32,416 nt of DNA from Deltaproteobacteria bacterium (GCA_016875015.1 VGSJ01000028.1:1-32416); one strand, 5' to 3'; positions 17,188 through 25,710 are shown, numbered from the stretch's first letter. Numbers and translations: made by a program. Notes: generated by a model not told the origin, from the sequence alone.

Positions 17188-17631
17188 ATGCACCGACTCA
17201 TTAAAATCAGAATAATCCGTGACTTCGAGCATCTGGAAGAGCAGATGCGCCGGGGTTTCGATACCTTGCTGGAGGCCTATAAAACCCCGGTTTCCTTCCG
17301 GCCGGCGGCCGATTTCTATGAAGCCGCCCAGGGCCTGGTCCTGCGCCTGGAACTGGCCGGGGTGGCGTCCGAGGACGTTTCCCTGACCCTGACGGGTCAT
17401 GAACTGGTGGTGCGGGGCCGGCGGCGGCCACCATCGTCTGAAGGCATCCGGCGTTTCGTCCATCTGGAGATGGCGTTCGGCATTTTTGAACGGCGCTTCA
17501 CGCTGCCCATCCCCGTAGACCCCCAGGGGGTGGAGGCCCGCTATGTGGATGGCGTCCTCATAGTCCACCTGCCCCGGAAGGCGCCCCACACCCGAACCAT
17601 ACCGGTGAAAGCTTCGCCGGCCTGCGAATAA
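17188..17631 (+). CDS. Small heat shock protein (Hsp20/alpha-crystallin)
   Basis: 147 residues: a variable N-terminus, then an alpha-crystallin domain from about residue 45 to 135 (YEAAQGLVLRLELAGVASED, then LTLTGHELVVRGRR) ending in GVLIVHLPRK. The C-terminal TRTIPVK carries the IxI/V-like anchor. Small heat shock proteins hold unfolding proteins without ATP and pass them to other machines. lon starts 29 bases downstream on the same strand, so the two form a proteostasis operon that binds and degrades damaged proteins. A hairpin over the ribosome binding site suggests thermal control. Confidence 0.93.
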   Translation: MHRLIKIRIIRDFEHLEEQMRRGFDTLLEAYKTPVSFRPAADFYEAAQGLVLRLELAGVASEDVSLTLTGHELVVRGRRRPPSSEGIRRFVHLEMAFGIFERRFTLPIPVDPQGVEARYVDGVLIVHLPRKAPHTRTIPVKASPACE

Positions 17632-17660
17632 CCGCACCTAACTGAGAACATGGAGATATC

Positions 17661-20036
17661 ATGGCCGATAATCACGAAACTGACGATATCCCGGTGGCCG
17701 CTGAGCCTGTTGTGCAGCCCGGCCCCCGGGTGCTGCCCATATTACCCGCAACTGACCTGGTGCTCTTTCCCCGCCTCATCATGCCCCTGGCCCTCTGGGA
17801 GGAGCCGGCCCAGAAGCTGGTGGACCAGGTCCTGCTCCAGGACAAAACCCTGGGTTTTTTGACCACCAGGGAGGAGAAGGCCACGGGGTTTGACCCGGAC
17901 AATTTCTTCAACGTCGGCACCGTTGCGGCCATCCTGAAGATGCGCAAAGCCGACGACGACTCCGTCCGTCTGCTCGTCCAGGGACTTTACCGGTTCCGGT
18001 TGGAAAGCTGGGTGGGTCAGGACCCTTTCCTGATGGCCCAGGTGACCCCTATCCTGGAAGAATACGAGCCCGGTCTGGAAGTGGACGCCCTGGTGTCCAA
18101 TGTCAAGGGCCTTTTCCTGAAGATGCTGGAGCTTTCACCCTACCTCCCCTCGGAACTAGGGAACCTGGTGCGGGAACTCAGCGACCCCAGGATGCTGGCC
18201 GACGTCACCGGCGGCAGCCTCAACATTTCCAAGACGGATAAACAGGAACTCCTGGAAACCATTGACGTGGGCGAGCGCCTGCGCCGGGTCCTGACCCACA
18301 TCAATCGGGAGCTTGAGATTCTGGAACTGGGCAAGAAGATCCAGAGCCAGGTGAAGAGCGAAATGGACAAGACCCAGAAGGATTATTACCTCCGGGAACA
18401 CATCAAGGCCCTGCAAAAAGAGCTGGGTGAAGGCGGTGACCCCACCCGGGAGGTCGATGAGCTCCAGTTCCGGCTGGAGGAGGCGGAGTTGCCGGCCCAC
18501 GCCATGAAGGAGGCGGAACGGGAACTGAAACGCCTCAAGCGGACCCCGCCCCACGCGCCGGATCACCAGGTCATCCGCAATTTCCTCGAGTGGCTCATTG
18601 ATCTGCCCTGGAGCAAATCCACCGAAGACAGCCTGGATCTGCACCAGGCCCGGGAGATTCTGGATGAGGACCACTACAACCTGGAAAAGGTGAAGAAGCG
18701 CATCCTCGAATACCTGGCGGTGCGCAAACTCAAGCCCGACATGAAGGGACCCATCCTTTGCTTCGTGGGGCCGCCGGGCACCGGCAAGACCTCCCTGGGC
18801 CGGTCCATCGCCCGGGCCCTGGGCCGCAAGTTCGTGCGCCTTTCCCTGGGCGGGGTGCGGGACGAAGCCGAGATCAGGGGCCACCGCCGCACTTACGTGG
18901 GGGCTTTGCCCGGCCGCATCATCCAGTCCATGCGCCGGGCCGGCTCCAATAACCCGGTGTTCATCCTGGACGAAGTGGACAAGATCGGCGCCGACTTTAG
19001 GGGCGACCCCTCCTCGGCCCTCCTGGAGGTTTTGGACCCGGAGCAGAATTCCACCTTCTCGGACCATTACCTGGAGGTGGACTTCGACCTCTCCAAGGTC
19101 ATGTTCATTACCACCGCCAACCTCCTGGACCCCATCCCGCCGGCCCTGAGGGACCGCATGGAGGTCCTGGAACTCACCGGCTACACCGAGGAGGAAAAGC
19201 TGGAGATCGCCTTCAGCCACCTCCTGCCCCGGCAGTTGGAAGCCCACGGCCTCACTAAAGCGCAGATGGAGGTCGCGCCCGAGGCCGTCCGCCGGGTCAT
19301 CGCCTCCTACACCCGGGAGGCTGGCCTCCGCAACCTGGAGCGGGAGATCGCGGCGCTGTGCCGGGGCGTGGCCCGGGAAGTGGCGGAAGGCGGCCGCCAG
19401 CAGGCGCAGCTCACCGAGGCCGACGTGGCCGTGTACCTTGGACCGCCCCGCTTCTTCCGGGATGCGGCCCTGGACCATCCCGAGCCCGGGGTGGCCACGG
19501 GTCTCGCCTGGACCCCCGCCGGCGGCGATATCCTTTTCATTGAGGCCCTGCGCATGCCGGGCAAGGGCAACTTGAAACTCACCGGCCAGTTGGGGGAGGT
19601 CATGAAGGAGTCGGCCAGCGCCGCACTGTCCTACATCCGGGCCCGGGCCCCATTCCTGGGGATCGAGGAGGATTTCTTTGAGAAGGCCGACATCCATATC
19701 CACGTCCCCGCCGGCGCCATCCCCAAGGACGGCCCCTCCGCCGGGGTGGCCATGCTCTGCGCCCTGGTGTCGCTCTTATCCGGGCGCCCGGTGAAAAAGG
19801 GCCTGGCCATGACCGGGGAGATTACCCTCCGGGGCCACGTCCTGCCCGTGGGCGGCATCAAGAACAAGGTCCTGGCCGCGCACCGGGCCGGCATCCAGGA
19901 GGTCATCATCCCGGCCCAGAACACCGTGGACCTGGAGGAGATACCCGAGTCCATCCGGGGCAAGCTCATCTTCCACCCCGTGGCGCGCCTGGACGAGGTC
20001 ATGGAGTTCGCCTTTCCGCCAGGAGGTAAAAACTGA
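17661..20036 (+). CDS. lon: ATP-dependent protease Lon
   Basis: 791 residues, standard LonA length. The N-terminal substrate-binding domain starts at [20 protein letters not shown]. The AAA+ module has Walker [10 protein letters not shown] (Lys376) and Walker [11 protein letters not shown] (Asp437, Glu438). The protease domain has the catalytic Ser693 in PKDGPSAG and Lys736 in [14 protein letters not shown]. Lon is a soluble hexamer that degrades misfolded and selected regulatory proteins. The start has GGAG 6 bases upstream. It follows hsp20 by 29 bases. Desulfobacterota often carry more than one lon, so this heat-shock-linked copy may be one of several; the window cannot tell. Confidence 0.97.
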   Translation: MADNHETDDIPVAAEPVVQPGPRVLPILPATDLVLFPRLIMPLALWEEPAQKLVDQVLLQDKTLGFLTTREEKATGFDPDNFFNVGTVAAILKMRKADDDSVRLLVQGLYRFRLESWVGQDPFLMAQVTPILEEYEPGLEVDALVSNVKGLFLKMLELSPYLPSELGNLVRELSDPRMLADVTGGSLNISKTDKQELLETIDVGERLRRVLTHINRELEILELGKKIQSQVKSEMDKTQKDYYLREHIKALQKELGEGGDPTREVDELQFRLEEAELPAHAMKEAERELKRLKRTPPHAPDHQVIRNFLEWLIDLPWSKSTEDSLDLHQAREILDEDHYNLEKVKKRILEYLAVRKLKPDMKGPILCFVGPPGTGKTSLGRSIARALGRKFVRLSLGGVRDEAEIRGHRRTYVGALPGRIIQSMRRAGSNNPVFILDEVDKIGADFRGDPSSALLEVLDPEQNSTFSDHYLEVDFDLSKVMFITTANLLDPIPPALRDRMEVLELTGYTEEEKLEIAFSHLLPRQLEAHGLTKAQMEVAPEAVRRVIASYTREAGLRNLEREIAALCRGVAREVAEGGRQQAQLTEADVAVYLGPPRFFRDAALDHPEPGVATGLAWTPAGGDILFIEALRMPGKGNLKLTGQLGEVMKESASAALSYIRARAPFLGIEEDFFEKADIHIHVPAGAIPKDGPSAGVAMLCALVSLLSGRPVKKGLAMTGEITLRGHVLPVGGIKNKVLAAHRAGIQEVIIPAQNTVDLEEIPESIRGKLIFHPVARLDEVMEFAFPPGGKN

Positions 20037-20286
20037 GAGGGGAGGGGGCCAGGGGCTTTTTCGGAAGTGGCACCGGCTTCCAGCCGGTGGACCCCCGGCC
20101 CTCCCGGCCTCCTGAATTTTTCAACCCAGGGGCGCATCGGGCTGCCCTTAAACATATCTTGCCGAAACGAGATATTATTCATTATTATAGGGCCACTAGG
20201 ATCATGGCCCGCCAGGCAAATCATGGCCTCTCACCGCCGTCGGCGCGCCGATAAACTCTGGCCTCATCTGATTCGGAGGTGTAATC
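20037..20286. other. Spacer between lon and the RCKP gene
   Basis: No gene. It contains a small hairpin GGCACCGGCTTCCAGCCGG (20069-20087), a member of the GGC..GGCTTCCAGCC.. repeat seen again at 20513-20538. It ends in a strong TTCGGAGGTGTAATC ribosome binding site for the small downstream gene. Confidence 0.5.
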
Positions 20287-20430
20287 ATGGCCGTCTTTAC
20301 CTGTGAAAAATGCGGCAAGCCCGTGGAAACCCGCTGCAAACCCAAGAAGTGCCCCCATTGCGGGGAGACCGGCGCCATGTGTAAAGCAGAGGCCCCGCCC
20401 CCCAAAAAAAGCAGAAGTAAGATGAATTAA
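20287..20430 (+). CDS. RCKP-type rubredoxin-like zinc-ribbon protein (47 aa)
   Basis: A 47-residue protein below the size cut of the ORF track. It starts at ATG 20287 after GGAGGT and reads MAVFTCEKCGKPVETRCKPK, then KCPHCGETGAM, ending in a basic tail. Four cysteines in two CxxC pairs (CEKC, CPHC) make a rubredoxin-like metal knuckle, and RCKPKKCP is the hallmark of RCKP-type rubredoxin-like proteins of anaerobic bacteria. It probably binds zinc or iron; whether it carries electrons is unknown. It follows lon across 250 bp on the same strand. Confidence 0.85.
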   Translation: MAVFTCEKCGKPVETRCKPKKCPHCGETGAMCKAEAPPPKKSRSKMN

Positions 20431-20450
20431 GCAGTTGCTCATGGGCCTAT

Positions 20451-20570
20451 CGGCCCACCCGTAAAACATGAAAAGTCAGGTAGGGCGGGCGTCCTCGCCC
20501 GCCACCTTTGGTGGCACAGGCTTCCAGCCTGTGCAGGCGCAGGCTAAAGCCTGCGGCTACAGAAAATAAC
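20451..20570. repeat. REP-like palindrome cluster (two families)
   Basis: 20451-20506 contains CCCACCCGTAAAACATGAAA followed by the GGCGGGCGTCCTCGCCCGCC hairpin. Its reverse complement matches 29794-29849 almost base for base. The adjacent 20510-20565 is a second family: hairpins CACAGGCTTCCAGCCTGTG and GCAGGCTAAAGCCTGC. Both are non-coding. Confidence 0.75.
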
Positions 20571-20627
20571 CTTTTGAGTGCAACTCAGTATAAGGGGAAA
20601 TAAGGGGAAGAAAACGCTAGACCGGAT

Positions 20628-20667
20628 ATTTCCCTCTCCCTTGAGGGAGAAGGTCAGGGTGAGGGTG
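20628..20667. repeat. CCCTCTCCC-type palindrome, short copy
   Basis: TCCCTCTCCCTTGAGGGAGA followed by AGGTCAGGGTGAGGGTG. It is the half-unit of the family also found at 12984-13093 and 21343-21448. It lies 60 bases upstream of acpS and could act as its leader hairpin. Confidence 0.65.
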
Positions 20668-20726
20668 AAAATATTCGGTGCTGGCCGGGTAGGGCTTTCA
20701 TGACCAAAAACCAAAAACGGTTTTAA

Positions 20727-21107
20727 ATGATTTACGGCATCGGCGTGGACCTGGTGAAGGTGCCCCGGATCGAGCGGGTTCTGGCGCGCTACGGCGACCG
20801 CTTTTGCGCCCGCGTCTTCACCGAACGCGAGATCGCCTACTGCCGGGGCAAGTCCTGGGCCGCGGCGGGCTTCGCCATGCGCTTCGCGGCCAAGGAGGCC
20901 TTCTCCAAGGCCCTGGGGGTGGGTCTGCGTCAAGGCGGCATCCGCTGGCGGGAGGTGGAGGTGATCCCCAACCCCCTGGGCAAGCCCGAAATTTTCATAA
21001 CCGGCCGGGCGGCGCAACTCTGCGCCGAGGCCGGCATCACCGGCATGCACCTCACCCTCACCGACGAAGACGGCCGGGCTTTGGCCGTGGTGATTTTGGA
21101 GAAGTGA
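20727..21107 (+). CDS. acpS: Holo-[acyl-carrier-protein] synthase
   Basis: 126 residues, normal AcpS length. It transfers 4'-phosphopantetheine from CoA to the serine of apo-ACP, enabling fatty acid synthesis. The metal-binding Asp8 sits in IGVDLVKVPRIERVL and Glu57 in MRFAAKEAFSKALG, the two signature motifs. FTEREIAYC and the C-terminal MHLTLTDEDGRALAVVILE strand complete the fold. AcpS genes are often next to pdxJ or the nnr/tsaE cluster; none is present here and the gene stands alone among repeats. No good Shine-Dalgarno lies before the ATG. Confidence 0.95.
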   Translation: MIYGIGVDLVKVPRIERVLARYGDRFCARVFTEREIAYCRGKSWAAAGFAMRFAAKEAFSKALGVGLRQGGIRWREVEVIPNPLGKPEIFITGRAAQLCAEAGITGMHLTLTDEDGRALAVVILEK

Positions 21108-21193
21108 GGTGATTATGATAACGGCCCTGTTTCTCCTGGCCCTGCGCAACCGCCTGGGCCGCCGGCGTTGAGGCAATCAGGCAAGGCATTTGT

Positions 21194-21560
21194 TACCCCC
21201 CTTTTCTAAAGGGGGGCAGGGGGATTTTATATATAGCGTTTGCCAAAAGTTCTTTCCCATTGATGGTTTTTAAATCCCCCTAAATCCAATACGGTTCACT
21301 TAAGGTTTGGCTATTTCGATGGTTTGCTGGGGCGAGGATGCCCCCCCTCACCCCAGCCCTCTCCCCCCGCCGGGGGGAGAGGGAGAATTACCGGATATCC
21401 TTCTTTATTCCCTCTCCCCCAATGGGGGAGAGGGTTAGGGTGAGGGGGAATTAATCACTTTCTCCCTGTCGTTGATAAATGCGTTCCCGGATTTTTTGAA
21501 AGCTCGGGTGCTAAGTGAACAGCATTGCCCCTAAATCCCCCTTTTTCAAAGGGGGACTTG
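21194..21560. repeat. CCCCCTTT...AAAGGGGG nested palindrome, copy 2 (interrupted)
   Basis: The left half TACCCCCCTTTTCTAAAGGG begins at 21194. The right half (AATCCCCC, then TAAATCCCCCTTTTTCAAAG) ends near 21560. The two halves are separated by a 241-bp insertion at 21287-21527. Removing the insertion and one 10-bp duplication restores the arrangement of the intact copy at 15734-15818. Confidence 0.75.
21287..21527. mobile_element. 241-bp non-autonomous element with 16-bp inverted repeats and 10-bp target duplication
   Basis: The left end CAATACGGTTCACTTA and the reverse complement of the right end, CAATGCTGTTCACTTA, agree at 14 of 16 bases. The flanks are perfect direct repeats CCCCTAAATC (21277-21286 and 21528-21537). 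There is no coding capacity. The interior holds another inverted repeat family (21343-21367 with 21424-21448, about 23 of 25 bases complementary). A 10-bp duplication would suit an IS4-like transposase acting in trans, but no transposase is in the window. Confidence 0.75.
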
Positions 21561-21588
21561 GTTGTCCGAAATTTTAAGTTTCAGTAAT

Positions 21589-21612
21589 GCAGGGCGGGCC
21601 TTGCCCGCCAGA
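21589..21612. repeat. REP-like hairpin GGGCGGGCCTTGCCCGCC
   Basis: A short GC-rich perfect hairpin directly after the interrupted repeat and about 90 bases upstream of the GGCT-like gene. It lies inside the track ORF 21587-22030, which argues that the real gene starts downstream. Confidence 0.6.
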
Positions 21613-21700
21613 TAAGGTGGCCAGGGCGCACACACAAGCTGCGCCTGCACCGGCGAGACGCCTATGCCACCTGTTTGATGGGGACTTGAGTGTTGGTGAG

Positions 21701-22030
21701 ATGACCGATAACCCCGAAACCAGACTTATCGTCTACGGCAGCCTGGCCCCGGGCGGGGCCAACGCCTTCCTGCTGGCGGGCCTCGTGGGGGAGTGGTACA
21801 AGTGCCATATCCGGGGCTACCTGGGCGCCTATCGGGGCTTCAAATCCTTCCGCTATGACCCCCAGGGGCCGGAACACCCGGCCTGGCTCCTAAAATCCGA
21901 TGAACTCCCTCGGGTGATCTCCGAGTTGGACGACTTCGAGGGGGAGGAATACGCGCGCCGCGTCATCCCCGCCCAGGTAAATAACCGCTGGGTCATGGCC
22001 CAGGTCTACGAAGGCAGGTATGTGGATTAA
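21701..22030 (+). CDS. Gamma-glutamylcyclotransferase (GGCT/AIG2-like) family protein
   Basis: 109 residues. LIVYGSLAPGGANAFLL is the YGSLxPG-type substrate loop of the GGCT fold, and ISELDDFEGEEYARRVIPA is the characteristic second motif. Members cyclise gamma-glutamyl amines or have unknown roles; the small bacterial branch is poorly characterised. I start at ATG 21701 because the track's extra 38 residues are encoded by a REP-like repeat and have no family features. It is the first of three plus-strand genes (YHS protein and CrtC-like protein follow). Cytoplasmic by lack of signal. Confidence 0.8.
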   Translation: MTDNPETRLIVYGSLAPGGANAFLLAGLVGEWYKCHIRGYLGAYRGFKSFRYDPQGPEHPAWLLKSDELPRVISELDDFEGEEYARRVIPAQVNNRWVMAQVYEGRYVD

Positions 22031-22084
22031 GGATGATGACCGCGAGCTGATTTTCCCATTTTTCTCATTTATGGAGGGCAGACG

Positions 22085-22579
22085 ATGAAAATGCATCCTT
22101 TCAGGTTATGGCTTACGCTAATGCTGGGGTTTGGCCTGGCGGCCGCCGCCATGGCCCAGCCCCCCACGACCTCGGGGGGGTCGGGCCAAGCCCTGCTCAA
22201 CCTGGAAAACACCGTGGCCCTGCACGGCTACGACCCGGTGGCCTATTTCGCCGACAATGAGGCCGTTAGAGGCAACAAGAGGATTTTGGAACGGCTGGGA
22301 GGCGCCACGTACTATTTCGCCTCCCGGGGGAGCCGGTATGAATTTTTGCGAGATGCCCCGCGCTATCAGCCGCAATTCGGCGGGTATTGCGCCGCCTCCC
22401 TGGCCATGGGCCGGCTGGAGGACATCAACCCGCACCTCTTTGTCATCTATGATGGCAAGCTCTACCTGTTCAACAACCCCCAGGCCGAGGCCATATTTAT
22501 GCGCGACCCCCGTCGGGTTGTCTATGAGGCCAGGCAGCATTACTTCAAAATTGCCAGCGACCGGCGCAGCACTTATTGA
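22085..22579 (+). CDS. Exported YHS domain protein
   Basis: 164 residues. A signal peptide (MKMHPFRLWLTLMLGFGLAA, cleaved after AMAQ) precedes a YHS-type domain: ALHGYDPVAYFADNEAVRGN, YYFASRGSRYEFLRDAPRYQ, PQFGGYCAASLAMG. YHS domains are small putative metal-binding modules. In this exported family a single Cys (GGYCA) is conserved and the role is unknown. A clear GGAGGGCAG site supports the start. It lies 55 bases after the GGCT-like gene. The function as a periplasmic metal or redox accessory is inferred only. Confidence 0.85.
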   Translation: MKMHPFRLWLTLMLGFGLAAAAMAQPPTTSGGSGQALLNLENTVALHGYDPVAYFADNEAVRGNKRILERLGGATYYFASRGSRYEFLRDAPRYQPQFGGYCAASLAMGRLEDINPHLFVIYDGKLYLFNNPQAEAIFMRDPRRVVYEARQHYFKIASDRRSTY

Positions 22580-22601
22580 GCGGCCGGGTGGCGATTGACG
22601 G

Positions 22602-22638
22602 CGAAAAGTTTGGTAGGGCGGGCTTCCGCGCCCGCCGT
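22602..22638. repeat. REP-like hairpin between the YHS and CrtC-like genes
   Basis: GAAAAGTTTGGTAGGGCGGG followed by CTTCCGCGCCCGCC: the same tail-plus-hairpin family as 20451-20506 and 29794-29849. It falls inside the 5' extension of track ORF 22576-23784, so that extension is unlikely to be coding. Confidence 0.65.
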
Positions 22639-22671
22639 CATTCTGGTCAGGTGTTGCGCCGGGCGCACCCC

Positions 22672-23784
22672 ATGTCGGCTGTCGGCAAACTCGCCCTGGG
22701 GCTCATCCTGGCGGTGCTCCTGGCCGGCGGGGCCGGGGCCGGGGAGGGCTTTGAGATGCCCCGGCCGGGCCGGGTCTTCCAGTTTCCCCGGGACCACGGG
22801 GCCCACCCGGAGTACAAAACCGAGTGGTGGTATTATGTGGGGCATTTGACGGCCGCGTCCGGGGAATCCTTCGGCTACCAGCTGACCTTCTTCCGGGTGG
22901 CTTTACGAAAATTAAGAAAACCCGACCTCCAGGCCCGCTCGGCCTGGTCGCTTCATACCGTCTATTTCGCCCACCTGGCCATAACCGATATAGCCCGGCG
23001 CACCTTTGCCTTTCGGGAGAAATCCGGCCGGGGGGCCTTAAGTTTGTCTGGGGCGGCGGCGGGGACCCTGAAGGTCTGGATCGACGACTGGCAGGCGGAG
23101 CTTCAAGGGGAGGAGTTTCACCTGTTAGCCCAAGACGGCGGCCTGGGGCTGGACCTGGTCCTCAAACCGATGAAACCCCCGGCCCTGCATGGCGAGGGCG
23201 GCTACAGCCGCAAGTCGGAAAAGTCTGACGCGGCCAGTTATTATTATTCCCTGCCCCGGCTTGACACCCGGGGAACCATCTTCGTGGACGGCCGCAAGCT
23301 GCCGGTCACCGGCGCCAGCTGGATGGATCACGAGTTTTTCAGCCACGCCATGGCCCCGGGTCTGGCGGGCTGGGACTGGTTCAGCCTGCAACTTGAGGAC
23401 GGCTGGGAGGTGATGCTCTATCTCTTGCGCCATCAGGACGGCTCAGTGGACCCGGCCTCCTCGGGCGCCCTCATCGACCCGCAGGGCCGCACCCGCCACC
23501 TGAAGCTCACCGATTTTCACGTCAAAGCCACCGGCGCCTGGACCTCCCCCCACACCCGGACCAAATATCCGGCGGGCTGGGAGATCGGTATCCCCGGGGC
23601 CGGCTACCGCCTGACCCTGACCCCGACTGTGCCCGACCAGGAAATCCGTTCCCAGACCCCGGCGAAGGTGATCTACTGGGAAGGCCAGGTCAAGATCGCG
23701 GGCGTCAAAAACGACGCCCCGGTGGCAGGCGTGGGCTACGCCGAACTCACCGGCTATGCCGGGGGGCTGGGGGGGAGGTTTTAA
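22672..23784 (+). CDS. Secreted CrtC/AttH-like (COG5621) lipocalin-type hydrolase
   Basis: 370 residues from ATG 22672. A signal peptide (MSAVGKLALGLILAVLLAGG) is followed by PRDHGAHPEYKTEWWYYVGH, the signature of COG5621/AttH-CrtC proteins. These have two lipocalin-like barrels and include carotenoid hydratase relatives. GASWMDHEFFSHAM with a Trp-Met-Asp-His motif marks the second barrel junction. In many genomes the gene lies with lipoprotein-release-type ABC transporter genes (FtsX-like), which are absent here. The exact reaction is unknown; 'hydrolase' is only a database habit. No Shine-Dalgarno is evident; the start is chosen from the signal peptide and because a repeat occupies the upstream extension. 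Confidence 0.85.
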   Translation: MSAVGKLALGLILAVLLAGGAGAGEGFEMPRPGRVFQFPRDHGAHPEYKTEWWYYVGHLTAASGESFGYQLTFFRVALRKLRKPDLQARSAWSLHTVYFAHLAITDIARRTFAFREKSGRGALSLSGAAAGTLKVWIDDWQAELQGEEFHLLAQDGGLGLDLVLKPMKPPALHGEGGYSRKSEKSDAASYYYSLPRLDTRGTIFVDGRKLPVTGASWMDHEFFSHAMAPGLAGWDWFSLQLEDGWEVMLYLLRHQDGSVDPASSGALIDPQGRTRHLKLTDFHVKATGAWTSPHTRTKYPAGWEIGIPGAGYRLTLTPTVPDQEIRSQTPAKVIYWEGQVKIAGVKNDAPVAGVGYAELTGYAGGLGGRF

Positions 23785-23850
23785 CAAGGAGTGAAAAGGG
23801 GAAAGGGGTGTAACGGCTAACTGCTAACGGCCCTTTCCCCCCCAAAAGCC

Positions 23851-23884
23851 AGGGAGGGGCAGAGTCGAAGCTCTGCCCCTCCCT
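23851..23884. terminator. Strong hairpin between convergent genes
   Basis: AGGGAGGGGCAGAG and CTCTGCCCCTCCCT form a perfect 14-bp stem around TCGAAG, between the plus-strand gene ending at 23784 and the minus-strand gene ending at 23910. A CTTTT stretch follows on the minus strand. Probably a bidirectional terminator. Confidence 0.6.
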
Positions 23885-23909
23885 GAACCGTCCTCTAGAT
23901 AATCGCGCC

Positions 23910-25277
23910 TCAGCGCGTGAGCCAGCGGTCGTTTCTGACGGTGATGAAGGCGTAGGGCTGCACCCAGTGGAGGGCGAAGAAGGCGAAGTAGGAGTAAATG
24001 ATGCCGTAGATGAAGTCCATGTCCCGTTCCTGGTGGATGTAGTAGTACATCCATACCAGGGTGAAGACCCCCAGCCCGGCCAAGAACTTCACCATGACGA
24101 TGGGATAGAGCCAGAAGGAGATGAGGAGCATCCCCAGGAAGAGGTAGGTCAGGGGGAACTCGATCTGGGTCATGAAGAAGTCGATAATGGGCAGCAGCCG
24201 GTGTTTGGTCCGGTACTTGCTCAAGATGAACTTGAGCTGGACCCAGTTTTCCCGGAAATTGCTGCGGTCCCAGCGAAGGTACATGCGGCACAGGCCCTTG
24301 TAGGTTTCGGGCACCATAGTGTGGACGAGGGCGCTGCGCTGGTAAGACGTGTGGTAGCCCTGGCGCAGGACAAAGTTGGTCAAGGCCCGGTCTTCGCCGA
24401 TATTGGCGGGCAGGCCCATGAAGGTCTGGGTGCGCCACTGCTTCAGGACGGGTTTAAGGGCTGCAGCCCGGTAAGCGGACAGGGCGCCGGGGGTGCAGGT
24501 GACGCAGCCGTACATGCTTTGGGAGGCCCGGAGGAAATCGAAGGCCAGGACGAAGCGCACCGCCAGCATCCGGGCCATGACACTGCGGCTCCGGTTGTAG
24601 ACCTTGACGTTGCCGGCCACCGCGCCGATCTGAGGATCGTGGAGCATGGGGGCGATGACCTGCCTCACGGTATCAGGCGTGATCACGCTGTCCGAGTCGA
24701 TGGTGACGAAATACTCGCCCTTGCCCCGGGTGAAGCCGGCGTAGAGCCCCTCTTTCTTGCCCCGGTTCTTGGGGAAGCGGATGGCCTTGATCAGCTTGGG
24801 GTAGAGTCGGCGGGCCCGGTCAATGTAAACCCAGGTATCGTCTTTGGAGCCGTCGTCGATGCAGATGATCTCCAGCCGGTCGGCCGGGTAGTCGGAGGCG
24901 ACCGCGGCGTAGATGGACTTCTCCACCATGGCGCCTTCGTTGTAAGCCGGGATGATGACGGTGACCCGGGGCAGCGGGCCCGGGGGGAGGGGGTAGGATT
25001 TATACCGCCACCACAGCACGGTCCGCACCAGCTGGAAGGCCAGGTAAGCCAGGGTGAACCCGGCCCCCAGGGCCATCAGGGGAGAACCGAAGCTCTGGCG
25101 GCTCAACAGCTGCAGATAGCCGCTGAAGGAACCCACCTTCAAGGATACTATCAGGCAAGCCGACAAGATTAACGGGACCAGGATTTTGAGGGCCAGGTCC
25201 AGGGTCTGTATTCGCTGTTCCTCTTTGAAGCGCCATTTCACCTGGCTCCAGGGAAAGGCAGAGGTTGTGGTTCGCAT
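23910..25277 (-). CDS. Processive GT2 family glycosyltransferase (hyaluronan/cellulose/NodC-like membrane synthase)
   Basis: 455 residues. Two N-terminal membrane segments (about 28-48 and 66-90) lead into a cytosolic GT-A domain: VTVIIPAYNEG, CIDDGSKDDT (Asp141/142), IDSDSVITPDT (DxD, Asp194/196), NIGEDRALTN (GED, catalytic base region) and YLRWDRS, the RW motif of processive synthases. Three or four C-terminal membrane segments follow. Such enzymes polymerise a UDP-sugar and extrude the chain through their own membrane pore. No polysaccharide-export or BcsB-like partners are nearby. It is divergent from the cNMP/rhodanese operon across 430 bp that holds a palindrome at 25470. The polymer made is unknown. 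Confidence 0.9.
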   Translation of the reverse strand: MRTTTSAFPWSQVKWRFKEEQRIQTLDLALKILVPLILSACLIVSLKVGSFSGYLQLLSRQSFGSPLMALGAGFTLAYLAFQLVRTVLWWRYKSYPLPPGPLPRVTVIIPAYNEGAMVEKSIYAAVASDYPADRLEIICIDDGSKDDTWVYIDRARRLYPKLIKAIRFPKNRGKKEGLYAGFTRGKGEYFVTIDSDSVITPDTVRQVIAPMLHDPQIGAVAGNVKVYNRSRSVMARMLAVRFVLAFDFLRASQSMYGCVTCTPGALSAYRAAALKPVLKQWRTQTFMGLPANIGEDRALTNFVLRQGYHTSYQRSALVHTMVPETYKGLCRMYLRWDRSNFRENWVQLKFILSKYRTKHRLLPIIDFFMTQIEFPLTYLFLGMLLISFWLYPIVMVKFLAGLGVFTLVWMYYYIHQERDMDFIYGIIYSYFAFFALHWVQPYAFITVRNDRWLTR

Positions 25278-25710
25278 ATTAATTCAGTTCCTCTCGCATG
25301 GCAAAATCAAGCTCTCAGGCTACTCATGCAATTGGCTTGCCAAAAATCCCCAAAATCAAGATTTTTAACTGCTTGATATAATTACAAAAAAAGCATGACT
25401 AAAAACCCCTCGCCTGGGTCAAGCCGCGAACTTCTCTCCCTGAGAGGAACCCCCGGAGCCATGACAAATATTTCTCAAATTGAGAAATTTCCTCAACCTG
25501 GCGTCCCCTCCCGGCTCCTCTTTTCGGGAGAAGCAGCCAATCCGGAGGCTTTCCCGGAAATAGGCGGTAAAAATTATTTGCGGCGAGACAAACCGGCGGA
25601 GTTCCCATTTACGGTATCTTGTGGTAATAAGACAGGGGAGAGAGGGACTGGCCGTTCGAGTTCGCAAGTTGGTTCGGCTCCTATAATTCTCAGTCCAAAG
25701 GAATGACGGC
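25278..25710. other. Divergent control region between GT2 and the cNMP operon
   Basis: No convincing gene: the 103-aa ORF 25395-25706 has no ribosome binding site, no recognisable content and covers the operator palindrome. The region is AT-rich near 25330-25400 (probable promoters for the minus-strand GT2 gene) and contains the 19-bp palindrome at 25470-25488. AAAGGA near 25696 serves the gene at 25711. Confidence 0.5.
25470..25488. promoter_or_regulatory. 19-bp perfect palindrome ATTTCTCAAATTGAGAAAT
   Basis: ATTTCTCAA and TTGAGAAAT flank a single central A, giving perfect dyad symmetry. It lies in the intergenic region, 193 bases upstream of the GT2 gene and 223 upstream of the cNMP-fusion gene. 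It is typical of a dimeric repressor or activator site. The regulator is not identifiable: the cNMP fusion downstream has no DNA-binding domain. Confidence 0.55.

Noticed and set aside
18156-19703. 515-aa minus-strand ORF opposite lon
   Set aside because: Shadow frame in a GC-rich gene; composition rich in Gly/Ala/His/Gln without motifs.
21115-21171. 18-codon frame MITALFLLALRNRLGRRR after acpS
   Set aside because: It has a fair ribosome site, but it is too short and unrecognised to call; it could be the start of a lost membrane gene.
12984-21560. Repeated palindromes considered as a CRISPR array
   Set aside because: The repeats are scattered hairpin families without regular spacers or adjacent cas genes.
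23967-25172. 401-aa plus-strand ORF opposite the GT2 gene
   Set aside because: Shadow of a well-supported glycosyltransferase; acidic low-complexity translation.
25395-25706. 103-aa ORF in the divergent spacer
   Set aside because: No ribosome site, covers the operator palindrome, no family features.
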